A stretch of DNA of 64,000 nt, from assembly GCF_000247645.1 (NCBI RefSeq), contig NZ_AHWA01000002.1, positions 62,001 through 126,000 of the forward strand, in the 5' to 3' direction. Under the pieces are notes generated by a model. That model saw nothing but the letters and a program-made list of their open reading frames with translations, was not told the origin of the DNA and made no database searches. Shown here in pieces: positions 1-8,291 of this stretch. Every line of letters begins with the position of its first letter. Within the stretch, counting starts at the first letter, position 1. Position numbers and translations under genes: made by a program. The DNA is from Salinibacterium sp. PAMC 21357. GTDB lineage: Bacteria; Actinomycetota; Actinomycetes; Actinomycetales; Microbacteriaceae.

Positions 1-437
1 CCGTCGGCTTCGCCCTAGCCTCATACGTGCGGATGCGCTTGCTCCCCATCATGGCGATCGGCGCCGCCCTCGTGTTCGCCGTCTACTGGGTAATACTGCC
101 GTTGGTTTCCTCGCCCGGTCTCGCCCCGGCCATCGCCGGAACTGCCGCCGGCATCGTGAGCTACCTGCTCTACCGCTGGCTGAAAGTGCCAGAAGGCGCC
201 ACCAACATGGTCGGCATCATCGCCCTGCTGCCCGGCCTTGCCCTCTACCGCGGTATTTACGCGCTCATGGATTCCGAATTTGGGGTGACCGAAGCGTTGC
301 CGTCCATGGTCATGGCACTCGCGACCGGACTCGGCCTTGCCGCCGGCACAACCATCGGCGGATTCATTGCTCGACGCACCTTCGGATTCGACCGCGCGGC
401 AATGCTCGCGCTGAAGCGGTCGCGGACGCCGCGGTAG
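1..437 (+). CDS. Threonine/serine exporter family (ThrE-type) membrane protein, C-terminal part
   Basis: Carboxy-terminal part of a polytopic membrane protein; the frame is open to the left edge of the window, so the start is missing. The visible ~144 residues hold about four hydrophobic segments, a 'LLPGLALYRGIY' stretch and a glycine-rich 'AAGTTIGGF' segment near the end, the pattern of the ThrE/YjjB-type threonine/serine exporters (DUF1212/DUF3815). Members sit in the cytoplasmic membrane and export small amino acids. The last 26 codons including the stop lie within a direct repeat whose second copy is at 2363-2440. Family assignment is by pattern recognition of the C-terminal half only. 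Confidence 0.75.
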   Translation, partial: VGFALASYVRMRLLPIMAIGAALVFAVYWVILPLVSSPGLAPAIAGTAAGIVSYLLYRWLKVPEGATNMVGIIALLPGLALYRGIYALMDSEFGVTEALPSMVMALATGLGLAAGTTIGGFIARRTFGFDRAAMLALKRSRTPR

Positions 438-438
438 T
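361..438. repeat. 78-bp direct repeat, left copy (3' end of the exporter gene)
   Basis: Positions 361-438 match 2363-2440 with one mismatch (A366 against G2368); 367-438 is a perfect 72-bp match. The left copy is the last 26 codons of the exporter gene plus one base. Identity stops abruptly at both ends. The two copies bracket 1924 bp that hold only the restriction gene, as expected for an insertion that duplicated its target or brought its own copy of the gene end. Confidence 0.95.
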
Positions 439-516
439 GCTTTCGTCTATATGAATAGGACAGCGTCGTTTGCCAGCTTCGCTCAGTGAATCGCAACGAA
501 TGAGGAGCGCAGGAGA

Positions 517-2349
517 ATGCCCGAAACTACAGATGGCCGCTCAATGTCGAATTCAGAGGCCTTTAAAGTCTGGGGTCCTGTCGCTAGGCAGACACTCATC
601 GAAGCAGCGAGCACATTTGGTGGCTGGATCACCTACACCGAATTAGCTGACGCGATCCAAAATAGAACCGGTGTTATCGCCAAGCAACAACTGAACTATT
701 GGATCGGTGGGTTGCTGGAGGAAGTCTCTGAAGATGCTGCCCGCGACGGCGAGCCTCGCCTAACCTCACTATGTCTCCATGCTGATGAGTCAATCGGTGA
801 TGGTTACCCCTGGTCGCGAGGCATTGCTGACGAATCTGTCCGCGAAGAGATCGCGGCTCAAGATCGGCTTGAGTGCTATCGGCGCTATGCGAGCAATTTC
901 CCCGCCCAAGGGGCTGTTCCAGCGCTGCCGTCGAAAGTAGCGAAACGCCTAGAGCGTCGGGAAAAAGTTGGTGGTGCAGGGTCCGCAACATCGCGTGACC
1001 ACGAAGTCGCGTGGATTATCCCGTCTAACGGCGGCACGTTTGATTCCATCGCCGCATTCGCAGCTCGCGAAGAAATCGACTGGAGCGAGACAACTTCGGC
1101 CGGCATTAAGACCGGCGATACCGTTTTTCTTTACGGGACAGCACCCACAAGCGCGCTGACCCACAAGTGTGAAGTGGTGCAGACCGGAGTTCCCTTCGAA
1201 TCAGTGATCGACGATCGGGAATTTTGGAGAGACGACAGCGCGTTTCTTCAACGAAAGGGCCGCAGCTGGATGCGCCTGCGGCTAGTTCAAACTTTTTCAG
1301 CGGAGCAGCGGGAGGCGCTGTCGCTCGACACTATGAAGCGTCATGGGATGAAAGGGGCCCCACAAGGTCGCATGAGAGTGCCCGACACGATCCGATCCCT
1401 CATAGTGCGCGAGTCGACGACTTTACGTCATTTTTGGTGGGTCAACCAGGGCGGCACCGCAGATCGTGGCCAGAATTTCCGACATCTCTGGGCTCCGATT
1501 CGCGCGGCCGATGGTCGGCGTATGCGGCATTGGGACGCACTCGAAGCTGCATCTCGTGGCGACATCGTTGTCCACTATGCGCATAGGTTTGTGATTGGGA
1601 CGAGCGAGGTTGCTCAAACGCACCGTTCAGCGGTGCGTCCGCCAGACTTCGAGACCGGCGAATTCACGGGCGACACTGGTCGAGAGGTCTGGCTCGATCA
1701 CTTCCAGGAATTTGATGTGCCTGTCTCGCTCGAGCACATTCCGTTAGAGCTGAGAAAAGACGATTTAGGGGAGGGCAGCCCGTTTGAACACAGCGGTAAA
1801 GTGCAACAGGGGTATTTCTTCCCGATCATGCCAACGATTGCTGCGGCGGTATTCGGCGCCAACGGGCTCCTTGAAGACACGTCAACTGAGCTCGAGCCTT
1901 CGATCGAAGCGTATGACGGTGACTCGCATTCCGAACGCCTTCTTCGGTTGAATGAGACCGACGGCACAGCAACAGTTACCTATCGCAAAGAGCAATCAGG
2001 GCTTCGATCGCTCTTGTTCGGTAATCGAGCCACAGCGCAGTGTGGGATCTGTTCGCGGGAGTACCCAGTGCGGTTCCTTCACACCGCGCATATAAAATCG
2101 CGGAGTGCGTGCACCTTAGAAGAGCGGGTCGACTGGAAGAACATCGTCATGCCCGCGTGCGTTTTTGGCTGTGACGCGCTGTTCGAAATGGGCCTGTTGA
2201 ACGTTGGCATTGACGGTGTTATCAGCCTTCGTGGCAACTATGACGAAACTTCGTCGTTGAGACTCTTCGCCAAATCGCTTGAAGGCAAAGTAGCGCGAGC
2301 ATTCACGACAGAGAATCGCAATTACTTTGCATGGCGAAATGCTCAGTAG
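517..2349 (+). CDS. Modification-dependent (type IV-like) restriction endonuclease: wHTH + two EVE/PUA-like domains + HNH nuclease
   Basis: 610 residues. Residues ~10-95 form a winged-helix-like domain often found at the N-terminus of actinobacterial HNH nucleases ('GWITYTELADAIQ', 'GDGYPW'). Two EVE/PUA-like modules follow, at ~165-230 ('AWIIPSNGG' to 'GDTVFLYGT') and ~305-365 ('HFWWVNQGG' to 'GDIVVHYAHRFVIG'). Residues ~508-570 are an HNH/ββα-metal nuclease: Cys-x-x-Cys at ~509/512, 'AHIK' at ~524, 'WKNIVMPACVFGCDALFE' at ~540-557. EVE domains read modified bases, so this probably cuts modified foreign DNA. No methyltransferase lies nearby, which fits type IV. Start ATG 517 has AG-rich ribosome-site sequence (503-515). 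By eye the gene is AT-richer than its neighbours and lies inside a direct repeat, indicating transfer. Exact substrate unknown. Confidence 0.8.
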   Translation: MPETTDGRSMSNSEAFKVWGPVARQTLIEAASTFGGWITYTELADAIQNRTGVIAKQQLNYWIGGLLEEVSEDAARDGEPRLTSLCLHADESIGDGYPWSRGIADESVREEIAAQDRLECYRRYASNFPAQGAVPALPSKVAKRLERREKVGGAGSATSRDHEVAWIIPSNGGTFDSIAAFAAREEIDWSETTSAGIKTGDTVFLYGTAPTSALTHKCEVVQTGVPFESVIDDREFWRDDSAFLQRKGRSWMRLRLVQTFSAEQREALSLDTMKRHGMKGAPQGRMRVPDTIRSLIVRESTTLRHFWWVNQGGTADRGQNFRHLWAPIRAADGRRMRHWDALEAASRGDIVVHYAHRFVIGTSEVAQTHRSAVRPPDFETGEFTGDTGREVWLDHFQEFDVPVSLEHIPLELRKDDLGEGSPFEHSGKVQQGYFFPIMPTIAAAVFGANGLLEDTSTELEPSIEAYDGDSHSERLLRLNETDGTATVTYRKEQSGLRSLLFGNRATAQCGICSREYPVRFLHTAHIKSRSACTLEERVDWKNIVMPACVFGCDALFEMGLLNVGIDGVISLRGNYDETSSLRLFAKSLEGKVARAFTTENRNYFAWRNAQ

Positions 2350-2362
2350 GCGGCCCTAGCGC

Positions 2363-2440
2363 GATTCGTTGCTCGACGCACCTTCGGATTCGACCGCGCG
2401 GCAATGCTCGCGCTGAAGCGGTCGCGGACGCCGCGGTAGT
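2363..2440. repeat. 78-bp direct repeat, right copy
   Basis: Second copy of the exporter gene 3' end, including its TAG stop, now detached from any gene. It begins 13 bp after the stop of the restriction gene and ends 14 bp before the stop of the convergent PfkB gene. Deleting 439-2440 would leave the exporter gene and PfkB gene tail to tail with a 16-bp gap, the likely ancestral arrangement. Confidence 0.95.
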
Positions 2441-2454
2441 CGAACACTCACCAG

Positions 2455-3314
2455 TTAAGCGAGCGCCTCCTCAACGCAGGGATGAAGGTGCTTCGACTCC
2501 AGAGCAACGACCGCCTGCGAGGCTGCCGAAGCAAGTGCCTCAACCGTGGATGCACCCGACAACGTTGAGTGCAGAAAGCCTGCGAAAAATGCGTCACCGG
2601 CACCGTCGTATCGCGGATCTCGGCAGGCACCGCATCCACTCGGTGGAGTCCGTCGGCGTCGACGGCCATAGCTCCCTCGGCACCCAGCGTGCACATCGCC
2701 GCGGTGGCGCCCGCGTTCACCCGAGCGCGCATGAAGGGCAGCGGGTCCGGCATCCCATCGGCGTTCATGAAGAGGTACGACGCCGCCTGAACGAATGGAT
2801 CGTGAAAGTCAGACCGGCCATCGTAATCGTGGAGATCAGTCCAGATAGGGATGCCTGATCCCACAGCCTCAGGAAGAAGGGCTCGAGATATCTCGGATAG
2901 GTCCATGACAAGTGCGTCTGCGTCGGCGGTCAGCGTGCGAAACTGCGCAACATCCGGCTCGACGAAAGCGGGAGTCGACAGGTAGAGCGACACCCGCTCG
3001 CCTGCCCGGGTCATCAAATTCAGATGGCGTTCGCTAGCGCCGGGCGCGACGACGCAATCCAGCTCGATGTCGGCCGCTTCGAGAACGGAGCGCAGCCGGA
3101 TAGACGCCGCGTCGTCACCCACCGCTGTGTGACAGGCGACTTTGTGGCCCAGCCCGGCCAGATGCAAAGCCTTACCCGCGGAGGTTCCGCCGACGGTCTC
3201 GAAATCCTCTAACACGAACTGCATGTGCGGGCGAGGTTCAGGCAGGTGCTCGAGATAGACGATGCTGTTCCACGACACAGGGCCAGAGATGAGGATGCGG
3301 TTCGGCATGCTCAC
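2455..3314 (-). CDS. PfkB/ribokinase-family carbohydrate kinase (single frameshift)
   Basis: The N-terminal ~235 residues (from 3314 or ATG 3308) carry PfkB features: 'GGTSAGKALHLAGLG' near residue 42 and 'LGAEGAMAVDADG' near 220. The active-site segment then reads out of frame; in the next frame (end at 2455) 'DGAGDAFFAGFLHSTLSG' gives the PfkB signature with its catalytic Asp. One missing base at ~2603-2609 (between codons for Asp-Thr and Gly-Ala-Gly-Asp) rejoins the frames into ~286 residues, the usual size. A GG-run at the site suggests a sequencing indel, though a recent null mutation is possible. It phosphorylates a sugar or nucleoside; substrate not predictable. The gene converges on the repeat-bounded restriction gene. 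Confidence 0.8.
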
Positions 3315-3358
3315 ACAATAGTGGCGCGACCGGCGCTAGGTCGTGTGGCAGGTGATCG

Positions 3359-3394
3359 CTCACCAGAAACAACTCACCAGAAACAACTCACCAG
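3359..3394. repeat. 14-bp tandem repeat, about 2.6 copies
   Basis: Unit 'ctcaccagaaacaa' at 3359-3372 and 3373-3386, with a partial third copy to 3394. It lies between the start of the PfkB gene and the stop of the TetR gene, so it falls in the PfkB leader or promoter region. Probably simple slippage; copy number may vary between strains. Confidence 0.85.
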
Positions 3395-3401
3395 AGCCCA
3401 T

Positions 3402-4001
3402 TTACCAGCTGTCGACCGTGATGTGCATCGCGTGGAGCTGCTGGTGAATCTCTTCGGCGGTGGCCCCGGAACGCATGACGACCTCGAGACCGAGAAGGTA
3501 AGTTCTCAACAGATCGGTGCGCGCTTGGATGAGATCAGGAGCGGTGTCGGGCCTGGCCTGAGAAATCAGGGTGGTGAGGCATTCGCCCATTCGTTGGCGG
3601 TAGTCGGAGGCAAATTCGTAGCCGGGCAGCGAGCCGCGCAACTCGTTTGAGGCCATGACAATGAGGCAGCCGTCGCGACCGTGTTCGGAGACAGCATCCG
3701 CCTCGAAAAGGGTGAGGAACTGGTGTACGCCGTCGATGCCGGTGCCGGCCTGTTCGATCATGCTCGCGAATGCGGTGATGCGTTCGGTCAGGTAGCGGCG
3801 CAAGACGGTGGCGAAGAGTTCCTCTTTATTGCCGAAGGTGCGGTACAGGCTTGGTTTGTGAACGCCGCTCGCCTGCACGATGTCGTTCATGGAGGTCATT
3901 CCGTAGCCTTGACGCCAAAACATGGCTGTGAGCTCGGTCAGCACCGCATCTTCATCGAAGAGGCGAGGGCGGCCGGTTGCGGCGGTGACGGTGGAGCTCA
4001 T
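3402..4001 (-). CDS. TetR/AcrR-family transcriptional repressor
   Basis: 199 residues. N-terminal helix-turn-helix at ~28-60 with the family hallmark 'ASGVHKPSLYRTFGNKEELF', followed by an all-helical ligand domain. It is divergent from the short-chain dehydrogenase gene at 4145, and the 143-bp gap holds a TACCG-TT-CGGTA palindrome (4068-4079) of the kind TetR proteins bind. Most likely it represses itself and the dehydrogenase until an inducer is present. Ligand unknown. Confidence 0.9.
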   Translation of the reverse strand: MSSTVTAATGRPRLFDEDAVLTELTAMFWRQGYGMTSMNDIVQASGVHKPSLYRTFGNKEELFATVLRRYLTERITAFASMIEQAGTGIDGVHQFLTLFEADAVSEHGRDGCLIVMASNELRGSLPGYEFASDYRQRMGECLTTLISQARPDTAPDLIQARTDLLRTYLLGLEVVMRSGATAEEIHQQLHAMHITVDSW

Positions 4002-4067
4002 TTCTTCATCCTACGGTGTATCGAGCCAGTTTGGAACCTGTCGGTAACAAAGCCCAGAACCTTATGC

Positions 4068-4079
4068 TACCGTTCGGTA
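4068..4079. promoter_or_regulatory. Candidate TetR-type operator
   Basis: The 12-bp sequence taccgttcggta is a palindrome with 5-bp arms (TACCG/CGGTA) around two bases. It sits in the divergent promoter region of the tetR gene and the dehydrogenase gene, 66 bp before ATG 4145. A weaker half-site 'gtcggta' lies at ~4040-4046. ACCG-NN-CGGT cores are common TetR targets. Binding by this particular protein is inference. Confidence 0.55.
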
Positions 4080-4144
4080 CATAACGAGAGTTTGTTTCCG
4101 GGTCGCCCTCGCGGCCCGTCCCCACAATAGGAAGGATCCCCACA

Positions 4145-4944
4145 ATGGATCTCAACAACCGCCGCGGAATCATCACCGGAGCTGGCCAAGGAATCGGGCA
4201 AGCACTCGCCCTCGAATTCGCTGCCAAGGGCGCACACCTGCTGCTCGTCGGGCGCAAGGAAGCCACACTGCAGGAGACTGCAGACCTCGTAAAGAATGCC
4301 GGTGGAACATCCGAAATCCTGGTTCAAGACCTTGGCCAAGCGGATGGCGCACAGAACGTCGCTGACGCCGTGAAGTCCTGGGACACATCGACCTTCTCGT
4401 CAACAACGCCGGAAACGTGCGTGCCGGACGACTCGAAGAAGCCACCGCCGCAGAAGCCACCGCGATGATCGATCTCAACCTCACCGCGCCAGTACTGCTC
4501 ACGCAGGCACTGTTGCCACAACTGCGCACCAGCGGGGCAGCCAACGGCAGCCTCATCCTGAACATCTCCAGCGAGATCGCCCTCGTAGCGATGCCGTTCT
4601 ACGCCGTCTACGCCGCCACCAAGTCTGGCCTCGCCGCGTTCGGTGAAGCAATGCGTCGCGAACTGCACGGCACTGGCGTGCACGTGGCCACGGTTTACCC
4701 CGGTGCCACCGACACCGAGATGATGAGCAGCCAGAACGCAGACTGGGAGCGCCGCCCCGTCTCCGACGTTGTCGCTCAGGTCATGACTGGCCTCACCGCT
4801 GGTGAGCACGAGATCAACGCCTCAGCACCCGACGGCCGCGGAATGCAGGAGCTCAACGCTTCTGACCCCCTCGCCGTGGATGCTGCAATGGCGCCCGGCC
4901 TCGCCGACATGGAAGCTGCAGTAAAGGATCACAACAGCATCTAG
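4145..4944 (+). CDS. Short-chain dehydrogenase/reductase (single frameshift)
   Basis: Classical SDR of ~266 residues once one missing base at ~4382-4386 is restored. Part one (4145 on) has the NAD(P)-binding 'TGAGQGIGQAL' at residues ~11-21. After the shift the second frame gives 'LLVNNAG', then 'ISSEIALVAMPFYAVYAATK' with the catalytic Ser and Tyr-x-x-x-Lys, and 'YPGATDTEM'. It is a soluble NAD(P)-dependent oxidoreductase; substrate unknown. ATG 4145 has 'aggaaggatc' upstream. Divergent from and probably controlled by the TetR gene. The shift site follows a GG/CC-type run, so a read error is likely. Confidence 0.85.
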
Positions 4945-4953
4945 CTGTCACAG

Positions 4954-4989
4954 TTCCGAGGGGCGCCAGGTTTCTGGCGCCCCTCGGAA
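4954..4989 (+). terminator. Strong hairpin terminator after the dehydrogenase gene
   Basis: Perfect 16-bp inverted repeat (4954-4969 with 4974-4989) around a 4-base loop 'gttt', starting 9 bp after the TAG of the dehydrogenase gene. There is no following T-run, as is usual for actinomycete terminators. Confidence 0.85.
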
Positions 4990-5074
4990 TATCCGACGCC
5001 CCATTCGCCTTGTCGTCTGAGTAACTTCTCGTCACAGAACGATGACGCAACAGAAGCCCCAATACTCTTGAAAG

Positions 5075-5536
5075 GTGAACGCCGTGGAAACCTTGACTGT
5101 GCTTCTTGGCCTCGTGGCACTCGCCACCGCGCTAGGCCTGGTCTGGCGCGCCCGAACTGGCCGCATCCAGCGAAGCAAAACCCCCGTCGCAGCAGCCGCC
5201 GACGAGAATCGCATCACGATTCCCGGTGCAGAGCCCTTCGGAACCCGCATCACCCTGCTCCAGTTCTCCACCGCTGCCTGTGCAATCTGCCCAACGGTCC
5301 ACACGCAGTTGGGCGCCCTTGCCGACGAATTCGATGACGGAACCGGCTCAGTCGTTCATGTCGAGGTGGATGTCAGCGCGCGTCCCGAGATCGCCAACCA
5401 GTTCAACCTGCTGCAGTCTCCGACCACGTTCATCCTCGACGGCAACGGTGTTTTGCAGGCCCGCATCGGCGGCGCCCCCAAGATCAACGACCTCCGTGCC
5501 GAACTCGATCGGATGCTCGGCCCGGTGTTGGTCTAA
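5075..5536 (+). CDS. Membrane-anchored thioredoxin-fold protein
   Basis: 153 residues: an N-terminal membrane helix (~5-24), then a thioredoxin fold with the active site C69-A-I-C72-P and a cis-Pro region 'QSPTTFILDGNG'. Expected to act in thiol exchange outside the membrane. Start GTG 5075 follows 'gaaag'. The next gene is a DUF4395 protein, the usual actinomycete partner, and the CcdA/DsbA-like pair nearby supports a disulfide or thiol-stress role. Confidence 0.85.
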   Translation: MNAVETLTVLLGLVALATALGLVWRARTGRIQRSKTPVAAAADENRITIPGAEPFGTRITLLQFSTAACAICPTVHTQLGALADEFDDGTGSVVHVEVDVSARPEIANQFNLLQSPTTFILDGNGVLQARIGGAPKINDLRAELDRMLGPVLV

Positions 5537-5605
5537 CGGTCGGCCAAGGCACCCGTTCACCCCGAGACAGCGCTCCGGTACGGAGCAACACAGATAGCGA
5601 CACCA

Positions 5606-6178
5606 ATGACTACGAATGACACCCGCTCCGCCGGAACCGCTCAGCTCTCTGACTCCAAAGCTGCCCTCGCCGCCAAGCCTGGCCAGACAGGAATCGACCC
5701 CCGCGGACCACGCTTCGGCGCCGGCATCACCGCAGTGCTGTTGCTCACCGTGATCGGCCTCGGACTGGATGCTGCGGCAGCACTCCCGGCCACGCTCGCC
5801 GAGCGTGCCAGCCAGCCAGCATTCATTCTCTTTGCCGCGATTGCTGCACTCTTCGCGTGGGGCGCTTTTGCCGGCATCCGGCGTCACCCCTACGGTCTGT
5901 TCTTCAAAGCAGCAATTCGCCCGAGACTGAGCGCACCGAGCCACCTCGAAGACCCTCGACCACCCTCGTTCTCGCAGGGTGTCGGGTTCGCCATCACTGT
6001 GATCGGCATCGTGCTTCACCTCGCCGCCGTGCCCTACGCTCTCGTGATCTTCGCCGGCCTGGCGTTCATCGCCGCGTTCCTCAACTCAGTATTTGACTAC
6101 TGCCTCGGTTGCCAGCTCTACGTGCTGCTCGTGCGCGCCGGGCTGGTTGGTCGCGGTCGCGGTCGCACCGCGGCCTAG
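5606..6178 (+). CDS. DUF4395 family membrane protein
   Basis: 190 residues with a soluble N-terminus of ~30 residues that includes 'DPRGPRFGAG', then about four hydrophobic segments (two near 40-85, two near 125-165) and the conserved C-terminal 'DYCLGCQLYVLL' with a Cys-x-x-Cys. This combination marks DUF4395, proteins found next to thioredoxin-like genes in actinomycetes. The biochemical role is unknown; the CxxC and context suggest electron or disulfide transfer across the membrane. It lies 69 bp after the thioredoxin-like gene, probably in the same transcript. Confidence 0.85.
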   Translation: MTTNDTRSAGTAQLSDSKAALAAKPGQTGIDPRGPRFGAGITAVLLLTVIGLGLDAAAALPATLAERASQPAFILFAAIAALFAWGAFAGIRRHPYGLFFKAAIRPRLSAPSHLEDPRPPSFSQGVGFAITVIGIVLHLAAVPYALVIFAGLAFIAAFLNSVFDYCLGCQLYVLLVRAGLVGRGRGRTAA

Positions 6179-6243
6179 CTCGCGAAACGACCCCACGCCG
6201 GGCTAACCGCGCCGCGTATGACCTGCTCCGATAAGTTGGAGGC

Positions 6244-6711
6244 ATGCAACGCACGAGCCTGACTCTCCGCCTGATCATCCCGGCAATCTGGCTAGGACTG
6301 ATCATCGCCATTTCCTTCGTGGAAACACCGTTGAAGTTTCAAGCCCCGGGTATCACTCTTGAGCTGGGCCTTGGCATCGGTCGCCTCGTCTTCTTCGCTA
6401 TGAATATCACCGCGTTGGTGTTGGCCGCGATCTTGACTCTCGCCATGATCCGACCGCGAGCCTCGCGACTGCAATGGGGATTGCTGCTCGGGCTATGGGC
6501 GCTTCTCTTGACCCAAGTGCTGATCATCCGCCCGCCGCTTAATGCGCGAACGGATGCGCTGCTCGCCGGGCAAGAAACTGCCGGCTCACTCTGGCACTAC
6601 TTCTATATCGCCGCCGACGGTGCCATATTTTTGGCGCTCATCGTCTTCGTTATTGTGACTGCTCGACAGCTGATTCCTGCGGTGTCGCCGACTCATTCCG
6701 TCGACGCCTAA
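6244..6711 (+). CDS. Four-helix membrane protein of unknown function
   Basis: 155 residues with hydrophobic segments at about 8-25, 45-67, 77-95 and 122-147 and a conserved-looking 'ISFVETPLKFQAPG' motif after the first helix. I recognise the motif as that of a widespread small membrane protein family but cannot give a function. Start ATG 6244 follows 'gttggaggc'. The last 62 bp overlap the 3' end of the convergent ccdA-like gene (6650-6711). Confidence 0.75.
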   Translation: MQRTSLTLRLIIPAIWLGLIIAISFVETPLKFQAPGITLELGLGIGRLVFFAMNITALVLAAILTLAMIRPRASRLQWGLLLGLWALLLTQVLIIRPPLNARTDALLAGQETAGSLWHYFYIAADGAIFLALIVFVIVTARQLIPAVSPTHSVDA

Positions 6712-7516
6712 CACCCCACACTGTCAGCGCGATAGCAGCCAGCACCACGATCGCGACCATGTCGACGATGGGGTTAGCGAGAACGGTTCCGCGTTCCTGC
6801 ATCCATACCTGCACGTCGGTCGGGATGAGAGATGGCAGGCTGACGAGCCCGTTGGTAAACCAGAACAGGGCACCCACCGCCACGATGAGGGTCCCGGTGA
6901 TGACCGAGGTGCTGTGAAATTCGCGGCCGAGCACGGTGAAGGTTCGTCCGCGAAGCGCACGCCGCGCGCGCGTGCTCATTTTCTGCCACAGAGCCGCGAT
7001 GATGACCAGCGGCACGACCATCCCGAGCCCGTAGACGGCGAGTAACGCTCCAGCATTCCAGAGGTTGCTCTGGCCAAAGGCAAGAGTGAGGATGGCGCCG
7101 AGGATTGGTCCGGCACAGAATCCGGCGACGCCACCCACCGCACCTAACAACAGAGTGCGAAGCAGTCCCGTACGGGTGGATGCTGACTCTTGTAGCTTGG
7201 TCGCGCCGGGGAGCATGCGCGATAGATCGAATCCGAATCCGAAGATCTGCGCGAGACCGAGAATCACCAGCACCACCGCGGTCACCGCGATAATGAGGCC
7301 GCGCTCAGAGATGAGAAGCGAACCCAGCGCACCCAACCCAAGACCGAAAGGTACGAGGGTGAGGGCGAGCCCGAGATAGAAGACGGCGCCGTGGACGAGC
7401 AGTTGCATCTTCGTGCCCACGGTGGAGGCGAAGAATGCGGGGAGGAGAAGCGCGCTGCACGGACTCAGCAGCGCGAGCATTCCCCCGAGGAACGCGGTCA
7501 GTAAACCGATCTCCAT
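6650..7516 (-). CDS. Cytochrome c biogenesis/thiol transporter CcdA-like protein
   Basis: 288 residues, six or seven membrane helices. It has both hallmark cysteine motifs of the CcdA/DsbD family, 'LLSPCSALLLPAFF' (~16-29) and 'GFCAGPILGAILT' (~132-144). CcdA passes electrons from cytoplasmic thioredoxin to extracytoplasmic thiol proteins. The start ATG abuts the TAA of the upstream DsbA-like gene (TAAATG), so the two are translationally coupled. The 3' end overlaps the convergent gene 6244-6711 by 62 bp. Confidence 0.9.
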   Translation of the reverse strand: MEIGLLTAFLGGMLALLSPCSALLLPAFFASTVGTKMQLLVHGAVFYLGLALTLVPFGLGLGALGSLLISERGLIIAVTAVVLVILGLAQIFGFGFDLSRMLPGATKLQESASTRTGLLRTLLLGAVGGVAGFCAGPILGAILTLAFGQSNLWNAGALLAVYGLGMVVPLVIIAALWQKMSTRARRALRGRTFTVLGREFHSTSVITGTLIVAVGALFWFTNGLVSLPSLIPTDVQVWMQERGTVLANPIVDMVAIVVLAAIALTVWGVRRRRNESATPQESAVEQSQ

Positions 7517-8266
7517 TTATTGCCCGTTTTCTGCTGCAGTGAGTGCACTTTCGATCGCATCCACAAACACCTCGGTTGGTTGAGCGCCGACAATTGGTAC
7601 CCCGTTGAGGATGAACGTTGGGGTGCCAGTGACGCCAATTTGGCGTGCTTCCGCGGCACGCATGTTGATTGTTTCGACGACGGCAGGGGAGTCCATATCA
7701 GCAGCGAACTGCTCAGCGTCTAAGCCGAGTTCAGTGGCAAGCGCGACGAGTGCGTCTGTGGTGAGCTCTGCTTCGGGCAGGTGCACGCCGCCGCGGTAAA
7801 GCGCGTCATGGAATTGCCAAAACTGTGATTGGAGGCCCGCAGCGTGGGCTGCACGAGAGGCGCGCTCGGATGGTTCCCCATACATATTTATGTCTCGCCA
7901 TTCGATGCGAAGATCTCCGGCATCGGCGTATTCCATCATCGTCGGCAGCGAGTTTTGGGTCCACTTTGCGCAGAAGGCGCACTGATAGTCGGCGTAGACG
8001 ATGAGGCCGATCGGGGCATCGACGGGGCCCGCCGCTTGCACATCGGCGGGGTCGCGATACTCGAGCTGGGTGAGGTCAGGCTGCTCAGAGGGGGCGGTGT
8101 TGCTGTCGCCGGCGTCGGCGACCGTATCGGCTGGAGTCTGGTCTGGTCGAAACTGCAGGATCACCGTGGCGAGGAGCACGCCGGCGATCACGATGATGCC
8201 GATGGGAACGAGCCAGCTCCGTGCTCCGCGATTCTTTCGGCCGGTGGAGCTTGTTTGTTTACTCAT
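7517..8266 (-). CDS. DsbA-family extracytoplasmic thiol-disulfide oxidoreductase
   Basis: 249 residues: basic N-terminus, one membrane helix (~18-38), acidic/polar linker, then a thioredoxin_4/DsbA fold with C96-A-F-C99 in 'YADYQCAFCAKW' and the cis-Pro loop 'GVTGTPTFILNG' near 215. It resembles the membrane-anchored DsbA-like proteins of actinomycetes that introduce or shuffle disulfides. First gene of a two-gene operon with ccdA. Its promoter lies in the region with the large palindrome at 8292-8323, shared with the divergent 8348-9333 operon. Confidence 0.9.
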   Translation of the reverse strand: MSKQTSSTGRKNRGARSWLVPIGIIVIAGVLLATVILQFRPDQTPADTVADAGDSNTAPSEQPDLTQLEYRDPADVQAAGPVDAPIGLIVYADYQCAFCAKWTQNSLPTMMEYADAGDLRIEWRDINMYGEPSERASRAAHAAGLQSQFWQFHDALYRGGVHLPEAELTTDALVALATELGLDAEQFAADMDSPAVVETINMRAAEARQIGVTGTPTFILNGVPIVGAQPTEVFVDAIESALTAAENGQ

Positions 8267-8291
8267 CGATAATCCTCTCGGGGCGACATCA

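Noticed and set aside
439-2362. Transposon or integrative element carrying the restriction gene
   Set aside because: No transposase, integrase, terminal inverted repeats or tRNA target; only the direct repeat of the host gene end is present.
2331-2858. Long plus-strand ORF over the PfkB gene
   Set aside because: It is a shadow of the minus-strand kinase; its product is Arg/Pro-rich and has no recognisable motif, while the minus frame has clear PfkB signatures.
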